Positions 9,040 to 20,755 of a stretch of 64,000 nucleotides of DNA are shown here, one piece after another. Position numbers and translations under genes: made by a program. The first letter of the stretch is position 1. Each line of letters begins with the position of its first letter. A model generated the notes under the pieces. The model made no database searches and was not told the DNA's origin. It saw only the letters and a program-made list of their open reading frames with translations. The DNA comes from Trachythela sp. YZ-2020 (taxonomy: Eukaryota > Cnidaria > Anthozoa > Malacalcyonacea > Clavulariidae), in assembly GCA_016169945.1 (NCBI GenBank), contig JADLSH010000216.1, positions 1,159,001 to 1,223,000 on the forward strand. The letters run 5' to 3'.

Positions 9040-12000
9040 TATTGTATTTTTCAGGTAGTTTTACACATGTTCAGTCAACTGCCATAACCTTGAATTAGTT
9101 AACTACATACTGTATCAAATCTTTGCACCGCATAAAAATACAAAAATTCTAATTGTTATTTTTGTAAGTCCCTATTGCGACCAGAGGTTTTTCTCATCCA
9201 AGAGAGATAGCTTATAGTATTACCTGTACATAATGTCTACCCACTCTCCTACTCTCCCTTTGATTACTCAAATTGTCTGCAGTTAGAAAGAGCATCAATT
9301 GGCAAAGCAAGCCAATTGGAAACTGCTCTTGCTATTCAAATAAGCATGCATTAAAATAGGCCAAAGACAATGCATTTCTGAAGGTTTCAATAATTAAAGA
9401 ATCAACAATTTGCATAGCACAACCAGTTGCTATCTCTAGCTTCATCAGTGAGACAGAGTATAATTATAATCTACCTTGTTGTGAGACAACCCACTGATTA
9501 AAACAGCCTGGTTTAGAACAGGTCGCTGCATATTGATTGAAAAACTGCCTGGTATTAGACAGAGAATAATAGCGAATTAAGGCACATTGCGGTTTAATAG
9601 GTTAACCATAAGTGAGGAGTTAATTAGAGTTAGAATACTATACTGATATTAATCGTCTCATAGTTTGTAGACATGTGATTGTCAAAAGACTGCAACCCTA
9701 AGTTTTCCATGATCTGAATACCTTTTACATTGTCACATTGGCCAATATCAAACACACATAACTTGCTGCAGTTCATTCAATCCTTGTAGCATTTGTTTTG
9801 TCTCTTCCAGTAATATATCATTGTTCTAGTCTTTGAGTCCTGAGGACAAGGTGAACCATACAGAAATATACCTTGTTTCGCCAGCTCCAAATATACAATA
9901 TCTGTCTCAAGAGAAGTAAACATATATATTAGGACAACCTTATAATACATATAATGTCCAGAGTATATATTGAATGCCAATAGACTGGTCTCATAATTAT
10001 GTCTATTTAAGCCATGCATATCCAACACTCTTTCCCTTAACAAGTAAAATCGTCTGGCATTTAGACAGAGTGAAATAGGAATGTAGGGCCACTAGGGTGA
10101 AATGAGCAAATTGTCTTAATGGGTTAAAAAGAGACATGGGTAAACAGTTCGGTTAATCCACCATCATCCAGCGGTCTGTGACGAGTACAATCATGTGATG
10201 TTAAACATAGTAAACTAACGTATGGGGAATTAGGGCATATCCTTAATGATTAACCACTCAACATTGGTAAAGGTTGCTGCTGAAGGCATCATTAAATTTG
10301 TACAAAATGTATTACCTTTTCAATTTGTGCAGGAACATTATAGAATTCTGTAATATTAAGCAGTGGCAGACAGTAAGGGGGACATTTCAAAAGGTAATAA
10401 ATTTTGCTCACAGACACAAAAACATTAATTAATGAACCCTGGTATGCATACTAAGAACCCTGGTACGTAAGAGTAAACTATTATTGGATTAAATTACAGT
10501 TATATCTAAAATCATAATCAATTTTAAGTATTTTGCAATAAGCAGTGGTAGACACTGGGGGAGGGGACAAGAGGGGCAGTTGCCCCCTCCAATAATTTCT
10601 CAAAGCCTTTGAATGATAGCTGGTTAACTATGTAACAAAGCTGTATCAATGAATTTACAACCACAAAAGCCTTGATAGGCTATAATTTAAGTAAATTTGC
10701 ATGAAATTTTAAGCGAAAATGGTTTTAAGAATTGAGATTTGCAGCAACAGAAGGATGGTGATATGTTGGCAACCTAAGTTCGCACCCCCAATATTTCGCA
10801 AAGTGTCCGGCACTGGCAATAAGTTCCATATCCACACATTGCTTCTGTCTGCGCCAGGACCCAGGGGGATTGGTCTTTTTACCCAGTCAAACCTTAGCAA
10901 ATTCCCTTGGGGACAAGATACAGGTATTAAATACAACCCCCACCCTCAAGCAGTATCTTTTTTTCAATCCTATATCAAGTTACAGAGGCAGTTGCAAGCG
11001 GTATAAGCTCTTGTTTATTGACTGACTTATCAACACTAAAACATCAACAATGACTTGTAGCAAAAGGTAGGAAATGTGTATTATGAATGGGTCTAGACCA
11101 ATCCTATAAATTCATAAAATTCAATGCATCCAAGTCACATTTGGGAGTTTCCAAATCAAAATCTCCTGGGTACTTTCCTGTGGGTTTTCGGCTTGAGAAC
11201 CAAATTTGACTTTTCCCCACCCCCATGGGATGCAAACACTTGGCAAATGCCTCTGGGTTCCCAGGGGGAAGCCGCTGATACATGGATAAGTAGGGCATAG
11301 TGTTAGTCCTCTCTACTCTTGGAACATAGGCATGATATAATTTAACATCTATGATTAACTTTTGAAGCAAGCTATTTTTGTGTAAAAGGGGAGAATATTC
11401 CTGGAATATTCCTGGTCACAATCAAAATATATCAACCAGGTATTCGAACATTCACCTGTGATAGTATTAAATAGTTGGACAATGGGCCCAGTGATTTTAC
11501 ATTCTTGGACAGGTTTCGGACATGTGAAAATATATAAAAGTCATGCGAATCTGACCTATCAGTATCGATGAAACATTTCAGCTTACAAAATACAGCAGAA
11601 TTTAGATACATGACTCTGATTGACAGTATACCAGTTAGTGGTGACAAGGATGCAATCTCTTGAACTCAAATAATATATTTAGAATAGGCAATACTTTGTT
11701 TTTTCTCCATTTTCACTGCATATGTATCAACATAATTATGTTAAAATCTTATATGAAAGTTGTAGCTGATATTTGAAGTGGTTAAATCTTTAAATAAAGC
11801 TATATACTAGGACAAGATGGGCTCTGAGTATTTAACTGCCAATCTGTCATATACAGTTGGTAAATATAAACATTGAAAGCCCAAGTAAAATTGAAGATTT
11901 TGTTAGCAGCGTTTGCTGAAGTAATTTTAAATTGGAACTGTATTATTTTCAGCGTTTTAATTCATATATTGTCGCGGCAAATTCAAATTTTAAGCGCGGA

Positions 12001-12089
12001 CAACATGCTTGACATCCACGAACGAAGATTGCAAATATTTCCTAACAAAATCGCTCTAATTTACATATAAAACATAACAATAACCTTAC
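9040..12089. other. Interior of element II, no confident exon
   Basis: Contains copies of the dispersed 70-bp repeat (near 9,545 and 10,050) and two partial repeats starting GCAGTGG(C/T)AGACA (10,362 and 10,544), the second followed by a G/C-rich self-complementary run (AGGGGCAGTTGCCCCCT). Frames at 9,777-10,043 (minus), 10,719-11,006 (plus) and 11,104-11,370 (minus) are open but show no family motif and are not supported as genes. Introns of the minus-strand element gene would occupy this space. Confidence 0.4.
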
Positions 12090-12240
12090 CTGAATATTAT
12101 TCAGTAGTCGCCGATGTATTGCTTCTGAAAATCCAGTTTATCTTGGGTCAAAAATACAAAATTTCGAGCTCGATTTGGACCAACAGAACAAAAATAAAAA
12201 TGTTTAAATATGGAGGTGTGATGACTCTATCCCGAGAACC
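12090..12240 (-). promoter_or_regulatory. Candidate first exon/promoter region of the element II gene
   Basis: On the minus strand an exon-like stretch ends TAATATTCAG|GTAAGG at 12,090. No long frame is open, so this is probably 5' untranslated. It is followed outward (12,240-12,300) by a CpG-rich patch (GCGCGCGTAG, CAGCGCGCATAG) that would suit a promoter. The position mirrors the first-exon candidate of element I. Confidence 0.35.
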
Positions 12241-12974
12241 TTTGCGCGCGTAGTAAGAAGACTAGACACCAGTCTGTCAGTCAGCGCGCATAGCGGAATA
12301 TTCATTTTTCGTTCATTCTTTGATAGAGTGACAAAACTTCAATCACCATTAAATGTTTAAGATTTTGTATTACTTATAGAGCTCTAAAATAACTAGATAG
12401 TCGCTGAGATGCCCTTCAAACTTGAGCATACCGATATATTGCCCGATATATTTCAATATTTTCGTAGAAATATTATAGCATACATGTGGAATTCTGGTAT
12501 AAGGAAGGATATTAACATATAATTAAGGTATTTTATCAAAATAATAACTAAACGGTTTCAAATATTTCGAGAAACATCTATTACCGCCGTTGCTATGGTG
12601 ATAATGACGTTTTAAGATATCAGTTTGGGTTTACCAGGGACTGCGGGACAGAGGGGGAGGGGCGGTTGGGAGGGAGAGGGATTGCACCAATAATTTATCG
12701 TACATATTTGTCATACACATAAGTTAAATATGTTATAATTTTTCACATCTATAAACAAGAAAACTAAAGAAAACATTATATACGCCAACTATATGATAAC
12801 TAACTCGATCACTGTTGTATTCAAGTCAGTCGAGTCTCTTTGTTTTTCAAACCAAAAATAATTGTCAAAAAAATTGGATCTAAGTAGGAAATCTACTATC
12901 TCTTTTAGAAAAGGTAGGGAGCCACTTTAAAAGGCATTTCCTTTCTCATTCCACGCTGTGTTTTGTTTAAAAAA

Positions 12975-13338
12975 TCGGTGCGAGGTGTGTTCTGTAACAC
13001 ACCAAGGTGTGTTTCTATAAAAAGTCAAAGGTGTGTTGTCGAACACACCAAGATGTGTTTTCATTCAAAAGGTGTGCAACTTAACACACCTTACAGTCAT
13101 CAAAGAAAGGTGTGCTAAAAGGAAGTGTGTTCCATAACACACCTTGGTGTGTTTTGTGACCCACCATGGTGTGTTCTCTTACACACCAAGGTGCGTTTTC
13201 TAACACACCAAGGTGTGTTTTCCAAAAGTGCGTAGAAAGGTGTGTAAAAAGTACACACCTTGGTGTGTAATGAAACACACCTTGGTGTGTCATTAAACAC
13301 ACCTTGGTGTGTAATTAAACACACCTGTTTTTAGAGTG
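12975..13338. repeat. Right palindrome array of element II
   Basis: About ten head-to-head units of AACACACC/GGTGTGTT, for example ACACACCAAGGTGTGTTT and ACACACCTTGGTGTGT. Same unit as the left array, in inverted overall orientation. The nearby minus-strand ORFs are translated repeat. Confidence 0.9.
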
Positions 13339-14314
13339 TGTGTTTTCTTTTTGTCTGCGCGTATTATACATAATTTCTCCGTAAGGCATAAGTTACAACT
13401 CCGTGAACCAGCACTACGTGGGGAAGTACGCTTTAAAATGGACCACTTGATGTTTACAGGTCTTCCGCTAGCCTTCAGTTTCCACACGTATTTTGACAGT
13501 TCCGTTTCTGTTGCGTATCGCTCGTTGTTGATGGATTTCTTGTGGTTCCTGTATCGTTCTTTAAACGTCGCAGACGTCATCCCGATGTACTCTTTTGTGT
13601 CTTCATCCATGACCGTTGTGACTTCTGCCTTATACACGATATTCGTTGTCAAACAGTTACATTGGAGGGGGCATTCGGACTTGGTTTGGCAGTTGCAATT
13701 GTTCTTATCTTCCGTGGTTGTCTCCTCCGTGGTTGTTGAACTTTCCAGCAGTTGGTGGTTGTGTGTTGAAATCGCGCTTTTTCCATTTCCCATACACGAA
13801 TAGCTCACTTTTACAGAGTTTCTGTTGAAGATCTTGTGTAACTGGCTTGATCGGGGGAAATGCTTGTCAATCAACAGTAGGAAGTTCCGCGCAACGTTCG
13901 TTCTTACATTCTTGCTGTACGGAGGGTTAAACCAGATAACATTTCTTTGGCGCTTTCTCTTAGAGGACGTGGTGTTATTGATGAGATCATCTGAATATTG
14001 CATCTTGGAGTTGTAATGACTGCGCTTGAGGGCATTCTCGTAAAAGGGTGCTGAGGAATCGAAAGAGGATTGGTCGGATGAAAGGGTGGATATTCGCTTG
14101 CATACTGACACTGGAAGCTGTTTGATAATGGACGGTGGATGGTTTGATCGGCTGTCGATGTAAAGGGGTTCGTTGTTTGGCTTTCTGTAAGGGAAGTACT
14201 TCTCGTCTTTCAGGTTTAATGTGACATCTAGGAAGTTTACGGTATGATTGTTTACTTCGGCAGTTATTTTCAAACCGAGTTGATGGAAAATCTCATGCAA
14301 ATCTTTCCGGGCTT
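13339..14314 (-). pseudogene. PLE-1a: Penelope-like element, C-terminal half, interrupted by element II
   Basis: A minus-strand frame from about 14,300 runs HEIFHQLGLKITAEVNNHTV (end of the reverse-transcriptase region, the NFLDV block), then the conserved linker NVIWFNPPYSKNVRTN and IDKHFPRSSQLHKIFNRNSV, and the GIY-YIG endonuclease domain with IVYKAEV, YIGMTSATFKERYRNHKKS and a C-terminal Cys/His region (SCNLCLTEKLCII). The frame is cut at the right terminus of element II. The upstream RT part is missing because the copy is joined head to head with PLE-1b at 14,314/14,315. Penelope elements encode an RT plus GIY-YIG endonuclease and retrotranspose. Confidence 0.9.
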
Positions 14315-15873
14315 AAACGGAAAGATTACCATTAACGTAAACCAGTGGAACAACTCGCAATCAGTGATTGAATGGTTTCAAACAATTAACAGCAAACCTA
14401 ACCACACCTTCCTCTCATTCGATATTGTCGAATTTTACCCATAAATCACAGAGGACCTCCTCAACCGAGTTATTGCATGGGCAAAGTCTATAACCACAAT
14501 CCCTGACGAACACGTAGAAATAATTAGGCATCCAAGGAAATCCTTACTTTTTGACGGTGATAAGACCTGGATAAAGCGGGATAACGAGTCTTTGTTCGAT
14601 GTTACAATGGGAAGTTATGACGGCGCAGAAATTTGCGAGCTTGTCGGATTATTCATCTTGAGTCATCTAAAAAAAAAGTTCGGCAAAAACGTTGGATTGT
14701 ATCGGGACGACGGTCTGGCACTATTGGAAGGTGTATGCGGACGATCAGCTGTTAAAGCCCGGAAAGATTTGCATGAGATTTTCCATCAACTCGGTTTGAA
14801 AATAACTGCCGAAGTAAACAATCATACCGTAAACTTCCTAGATGTCACATTAAACCTGAAAGACGAGAAAGCCAAACAACGAACCCCTTTACATCGACAG
14901 CCGATCAAACCATCCACCGTCCATTATCAAACAGCTTCCAGTGTCAGTAAGCAAGCGAATATCCACCCTTTCATCCGACCAATCCTCTTTCGATTCCTCA
15001 GCACCCTTTTACGAGAATGCCCTCAAGCGCAGTCATTACAACTCCAAGATGCAATATTCAGATGATCTCATCAATAACACCACGTCCTCTAAGAGAAAGC
15101 GCCAAAGAAATGTTATCTGGTTTAACCCTCCGTACAGCAAGAATGTAAGAACGAACGTTGCGCGGAACTTCCTACTGTTGATTGACAAGCATTTCCCCCG
15201 ATCAAGCCAGTTACACAAGATCTTCAACAAAAACTCTGTAAAAGTGAGCTATTCGTGTATGGGAAATGTAAAAAGCGCGATTTCAACACACAACCACCAA
15301 CTGCTGGAAAGTTCAACAACCACGGAGGAGACAACCACGGAAGATAAGAACAATTGCAACTGCCAAACCAAGTCCGAATGCCCCCTCCAAGGTAATTGTT
15401 TGACAACGAATATCGTGTATAAGGCAGAAGTCACAACGGTCATGGATGAAGACACAAAAGAGTGCATCGGAATGACGTCTACGACGTTTAAGGAACGATA
15501 CAGGAACCACAAGAAATCCATCAACAACGAGCGATACGCAACAGAAACGGAACTGTCAAAATACGTGTGGAAACTGAATGCTAGCGGAAGACCTGTAAAC
15601 ATCAAGTGGTCCATTTCAAAGCGTACTTCCCAACGTAGTGCTATTGCACGGAGTTGTAACTTATGCCTTACGGAGAAATTATGTATAATACGCGCAGACA
15701 AAAAGAAAACACTGAACAAACGTACTGAACTATTCTCGAAGAGCTGCCATAGAAATAAGTTTAATGCAGGAAAATTTAAGCGCGTGCTGAAAAGTAATAC
15801 CGTACTAGAAATACACTCGTGCAGAATCCCCTTGCCTATTCGAACTCAGGAATATACTTCCCAAAATTTATAG
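14315..15873 (+). pseudogene. PLE-1b: Penelope-like element, 5'-truncated, with a 17-bp deletion
   Basis: Begins at the RT core (ITINVNQWNNSQSVIEWF), with motif A SFDIVEFYP followed by a premature TAA, then [16 protein letters not shown] and the catalytic YRDDGLAL box (motif C). After NLKDEK the frame breaks: relative to PLE-1a a 17-bp segment with short direct repeats at its ends is missing near 14,870. In the shifted frame it continues through KHFPRSSQLHKIF and the GIY-YIG domain (IVYKAEV; IGMTSTTFKERYRNH, with C in place of the Y before IG) to a stop at 15,871-15,873. Identity to PLE-1a is very high over about 950 bp. Confidence 0.9.
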
Positions 15874-18118
15874 TAACATGAAGTATTCCGTCAATCATTG
15901 TAATTTGTAACCATAGCAACACGCAATTTTTTACTTTTGGTACAAAATGATAAAATAGTAATATAATATTTGTACTTTTAGCTATAAACCTATGAATTGC
16001 CCCACTATATAAAGTAGATATGTTATTACGTACTCCTTTAGCTTTGGTTTGCTGTAAAATTTAACCTTAGACATTTCATAAAAACGTCAAAAAATTTCAG
16101 AAAACTTCAACTGTTTTTTGACAGTATAATTTTTTAAATTTATCTTTAAAATAGTTTCTGACATTACGTTGTTTCCTCAAAATTCAAATTTAAACTTGCT
16201 AAAATACCTTTTAGGTTTAATCGATATTATATTAACCTCACAGAGTGACATACGCTTTTGCAAATCCACAAACTAAAATATGCAAAATAGACACTTACCC
16301 TTAAAACACTTCAAAAGTGTGCTTTTTTCAGCCATTCGACTGTTTCTCGTTTATCTTCTTTTGAAGACTCTATTCATCGGTATGTTTTTCCAATAGCCCG
16401 AGTATTAAAAATCATTTTTGATGCATATATATATTAACAAAATATTTATCCGTAAATCTTTAAATGTTTATCCGTATGTTTCTCTCGACCTGACTCGCGC
16501 ATGCGTATAACGTAGAAAACCCTGAACCGTCCATGGCATCGCGGCGGACGACTTTGGATTCCGCTATGTTTTCACATACCCGGGTGTAAATATCCGAGCG
16601 GAATTAGTACCCTCGCACGGCGCTTCGCGCCGGCTCGGGGAAAATTAAAGCGCGAGCGACAAAATAAGCGCATGCGACCTATATGAACACGCGTCAGCAA
16701 ACCGTTAAGATTTTGCGCAAGCAAACAATGAACTGAATCAGTGTAAATTTAGTCGCCTGAAGATCGTCTTACTTTTAGTTAGACGTGAAACACCGTGTAG
16801 CGACGGCTTTACTTTAAGATAGAAACAATAAATAAATATATATATATATATATATGTTGAAACGCGTTTATAGTAGAAGCAAACTCCTTCTACTAACCGT
16901 GGTTGAAACACTATTAAAACCAATGAAACCAGAGCTCAAACCTGCAATATTAAACGACAGAACGTAATGTGAATTGACTGATTTAAAGTGAGCTATGACT
17001 TAGCGTTTGGTTTCTTTGGCATAATATTGCTCACAAGTCAGTGACTGGCATATCAGAAAAGTGAGAGAAAAGAGCCTAGCTAGGGACGACAACACAATCT
17101 CATGCGCGCGCATTAGTTTTAAGTTTCTACGGAAGAGCTGTTTTTTTCTACGGCGCAGCAATGATTTTCTAGGGAACAGCATAACATTTCTACGGAAGAG
17201 TATCACATTACTACGGAAATACAAAACACGTTCTAAGGAACAGCATCACATTTATACGGAAAACACTGTATTTCTACAGAAAAATACTACATTTCTATAG
17301 AATTATCCTACCTTCCACTAGAACATGCTATATTCCACGAACTAGTATTATTTTCTATGGAAGAAGCGTGTCCCTAATGGGCCACCGTAGAAGAGGCAAT
17401 GATAGCATGCAGGCACAAACAGGGTCAATTGTGAAGGAAATAGAACTAAAGAAGGCCATATTGTAAAAACTTGGTGAAAGTGTCTATACATAAAATATTA
17501 TAGAGAGCTTATTAAGCAAGCCACAGCCCACAGATGTACAACATTGAATACATAATTATTGCATAAGCAGTTCTTGCTGGAAATCAAGAACAGCAGTCAG
17601 TGTAGTCTCACATTTGTGATTTGAAACAAGTACAGCAGTCACCATCTATAATAGCTTGTTTGAATTCCGGTCGGTGTTCATTTATTTATACATAAATGCT
17701 ACTTGCTAGAACATTCACAAGGGGCAGCATTTAATTTGTATTAGTAAATGAATTGAAGCACCTACCAAATTTGGCACAATTAAATGAATAATAATAGAGT
17801 AAAATTAGGGATTAACATTTAACACACTGGTTAAACTTAATAAATATAAACAGTGTAATTATAACATCATTAAATTTATTATTCAATTGTTAAGCAGTAA
17901 TTAATGAGCCTCAATACATCTTCTTCTATTACTCCAACGAAAACATACATTATATATATTTTTTTTTGTACATGTAACATGTCCAAAGACTTTCTCCATG
18001 ACAGGTTGTCAACCTCATATTTATTATCTCCTCTCTTCCATTCATTATAAACTCTGCCAAATCCCTCAGCTTTAACAGGTATCTGTTGAATCAGATACAG
18101 TACATGCCACTAGAAAAT
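15874..18118. other. Non-coding; CpG-rich patch and minisatellite
   Basis: No supported gene. 16,490-16,720 is unusually CpG-rich for this window (GACTCGCGCATGCG, CATCGCGGCGGACGAC, CGGCGCTTCGCGCCGG) and could be a promoter or a remnant of a CpG-rich element. A (TA)n run occurs near 16,840-16,856. Confidence 0.5.
17120..17370. repeat. Degenerate ~25-bp minisatellite
   Basis: About ten imperfect repeats of a unit like CATTTCTACGGAA(G)AGCATCA in tandem, for example AACATTTCTACGGAAGAGTA and CACATTACTACGGAAATACA. Unit length varies between about 22 and 30 bp. Confidence 0.75.
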
Positions 18119-18653
18119 TGCTTAGTTTTTCATTTTTTTCATCAACATCAGGGCCAATATGTATGCAATATGTATCCAAATGTATGTATGTATGTGTGTA
18201 CTTACAGCATGTATTATTACTGCTGATTTGGGGGTTGTATACTGATTTGGGGTTAGACTTTTCATGCATGGGACTTAATGTCCCGTTTGTGCTTTTCCCT
18301 TTGAGTCAACTATACAGTTTATATTGTACATAATTTATATTGACTATTGGTTGTTTGTTTATATTGCGTGTGAACATATGAATGCTATATTAATGTACAA
18401 TAAAGACTCAATAAATATTTAAAAAAAAATATATATTTCCGATTTTAAATAACAACTTCATCAGAACAATACACTTGGGGTATTGTTATTACAATAATTA
18501 ACTTTTAGCCTCACATGAATGCATAGCCATATATTTGTATGAAAAGGGGGCCAAGGTACATAGTAGAAGGTATTAGTGGATGGAATACTCGAACAGAAAT
18601 TTATATACATTTTTAAACCTAGCCAGGAGCAGTTGGCGAAAAAATGCAACGTG

Positions 18654-18722
18654 TGGCAGGAATTTAACCTGTGGCCCTGCGATTCTGGTGCAGCGCTCTA
18701 ACCAACTGAGCTACCCAGAGTC
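18654..18722 (-). mobile_element. tRNA-derived SINE head (copy 1)
   Basis: On the minus strand it reads GGACTCTG...TAGCTCAGTTGGTTAGAGCG, then GCAGGGCCACAGGTTAAATTCC, that is, recognisable RNA polymerase III A and B boxes. The downstream body contains TTTTTCGCCAACTGCTCCTGG. The same sequence occurs at four other places in the window, so this is a SINE family and not a functional tRNA gene. Confidence 0.8.
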
Positions 18723-18877
18723 CAGTTGCTGAGCTTATTAACCGCAAGTTTGTATATAAGATGGGAGTAATGCCAGTATATGTTGTATGTGTAAATATTA
18801 GATTTTTCTAAGCATCTCTGTTCAATAATCTTACATAATCTTACAATTTGTATAAACGTTGTCTTGCTCTATTTCAG

Positions 18878-19051
18878 TGCAGGATCTGTCACATTACACT
18901 GCATGTGATACTTCCTCCTGCTTGTGTGTGACAATATGTGACTCTTTGTTTAAGCACTCGCCCCTCTCCACCCAAAGCATTATATATTTTGTGAGTTGGC
19001 CAGATTGTCCTGATGGGTGCACCTAACCAGCTTTTAGATTTTGTATTTGAG
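18878..19051 (+). pseudogene. Cys-rich exon, copy 1, broken
   Basis: Equivalent of the intact exon at 20,585-20,755, but with small insertions (GG near the start, TG before the TGACAATATG segment) that create a stop, and GAG|ATAAG in place of GAG|GTAAG at the donor. It is either a decayed duplicate or a consensus-error version of it. Confidence 0.6.
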
Positions 19052-20360
19052 ATAAGCCAACCTATTCTATAATATTTGCTCTTCAGGTCTTCAACATCTC
19101 ATGAAAGAATAAAACACTTTGAAACAAAAACTAATCTATAAAGTATGTATATATATATACAGTGACAATGCAAAATTGTACAAACACATAACGTACTATA
19201 AGCATTGCTAATGTACTATGAAAACTATGTCAAGTATATAATCAGATCGTGCTGTTTGGGTGTTTAATACCAAATAAGGTTGCCCTCAATTTTTTGTCAT
19301 TGGCTCCTTGAAAATAAATTATTATAATTCCTTTGACTTTATCTATATTGTATGAAACATATTTCTGCATTAATTTGTAGATATTCGGCATATTCCTCTC
19401 TACGTTTACAAATTCTTGACGATTCCGCCATATTGAAAATTATTTGGTGCTAGTTCCTCCAGCGCGCATTTCCCCATTCATGGTGACATCAAGGAAATAT
19501 AGAATGCGCATATAGAGTGACTAGGCAATCAGTCTGGATAAACATAAAGAACTGGGTACTAGCCACACACACTGTGCAGGTATTTGCAGGTATGTACGAT
19601 GCACTGCATCACAGGGGTGTGCGGGAACGCGGCATTAGTCTAGACCTGTATAGGAGTTTGTATGCGTTTCCCATTTACCACAAGGGCAAATCTCAACTGT
19701 TTTAGGGTAAAATGACCATGGCGGTCAACATGGCATAGATGCCAAAACCTGAATCCGGGGACGAAAGTCCTGAAAATGACCTCTAATCCCTGAAAACGAG
19801 AAAAGGACATAGCTCTAACTTTCGAAAAGCAGAAGCTGACAGCCTCAAGTGCTTAGTTTTCATTTTTTTCATCAACATCCCAGGGCCAATATGTACATGC
19901 AATATGTATCAAATGTGTATGTATGTGTGTCACTTACAGCATATTATGTACTGCTGATTTGGGGTTGTACCATGCATGGGACTTAATGTCCCGTTTGTGC
20001 TTTTCCCTTTGAGTCAACTATACAGTTTATATTGTACATAATTTATATTGACTATTGGTTGTTTGTTTATATTGCGTGTGAACATATGAATGCTATATTA
20101 ATGTACAATAAAGACTCAATAAATATTTAAAAAAATATATATATTTCCGATTTTAAATAACAACTTCATCAGAACAATACACTTGCAAAATTATTGTTAT
20201 TACAATAATTAACTTTTAGCCTCACATGAATGCATAGCCATATATTTGTATGAAAAGGGGGCCAAGGTACATAGTAGAAGGTATTAGTGGATGGAATACT
20301 CGAACAGAAATTTATATACATTTTTAAACCTAGCCAGGAGCAGTTGCGAAAAATGCAACG

Positions 20361-20429
20361 TAGGCAGGAATTTAACCTGCGGCCCTGCGATTCTGGTGCA
20401 GCGCTCTAACCAACTGAGCTACAGAGTCC
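20361..20429 (-). mobile_element. tRNA-derived SINE head (copy 2)
   Basis: Same tRNA-like head as at 18,654 (A box TAGCTCAGTTGG; B box GCAGGTTAAATTCC). It is a product of the 1.7-kb duplication, not an independent insertion. Confidence 0.8.
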
Positions 20430-20584
20430 AGTTGCTGAGCTATTAACCGCAAGTTTGGTATATAAGATGGGAGTAATGCCAGTATATATTTGTATGTGTA
20501 AATATTAAGATTTTTCTCGGCATCTCGTTCAATAATCTTACATAATCTTACAATTTGCATAAACGTTGTCTTGCTCTATTTCAG

Positions 20585-20755
20585 TGCATCTGTCACATTA
20601 CACTGCATGTGATACTTCCTCCTGCTTGTGTGACAATATGTGACTCTTGTTTAAGCACTCGCCCCCTCTCCACCCAAAGCATTATATATTTTGTGAGTTG
20701 GCCAGATTGTCCTGATGGGTGCACCCTAACTAAGCTTTTAGATTTTGTATTTGAG
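20585..20755 (+). CDS. Intact Cys-rich internal exon, protein unknown
   Basis: A polypyrimidine tract and CAG (TTGCTCTATTTCAG) precede a 171-nt exon, exactly 57 codons with phase 0 at both ends, that ends GAG|GTAAG. It starts CICHITLHVILPPACVTICD, continues SCLSTRPLSTQSIIYFVSWP and ends DCPDGCTLTKLLDFVFE. Cysteines at residues 1, 3, 15, 19, 22, 42 and 46 suggest a metal-binding fold. I do not recognise the family. No neighbouring exon is found between here and unit A. Confidence 0.45.

Larger units (their letters stand above)
7293..13338. mobile_element. Element II: 6.0-kb palindrome-array DNA element
   Basis: The two ends are inverted repeats: CACTCTAAAAAAGGTGTGTT on the left and CACTCTAAAAACAGGTGTGT on the right (read inward). 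The flanking bases TGT at 7,290-7,292 and 13,339-13,341 fit a 3-bp target duplication. Each end continues for 360-400 bp as alternating GGTGTGTT/AACACACC palindromes. The insertion splits a PLE open reading frame: sequence matching the intact PLE copy resumes on either side. Inside are a candidate first exon (ends 12,090, minus) and a SAMD3-like terminal exon (8,119-8,423, minus). CACT termini, dense subterminal repeats and a 3-bp duplication recall the EnSpm/CACTA superfamily, but no transposase is recognised. Confidence 0.85.
18119..19849. repeat. Direct duplication, copy 1 (1.73 kb)
   Basis: From GCTTAGTTTTTCATTTTTTT to the GACAGCCT segment before 19,850, this copy is collinear with 19,850-21,512. 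Differences are mostly small insertions or deletions and few substitutions. It contains a SINE head (18,654-18,722) and a damaged version of the Cys-rich exon. Confidence 0.9.

Noticed and set aside
10719..11370. Two GC-richer ORFs inside element II
   Set aside because: Open on both strands, no recognisable motif and no convincing splice sites.
13081..13324. Overlapping ORFs with repeated TPRCV/THLGV
   Set aside because: Translation of the right palindrome array of element II.
13336..13803. 155-codon plus-strand ORF
   Set aside because: Antisense shadow of the PLE-1a GIY-YIG frame.
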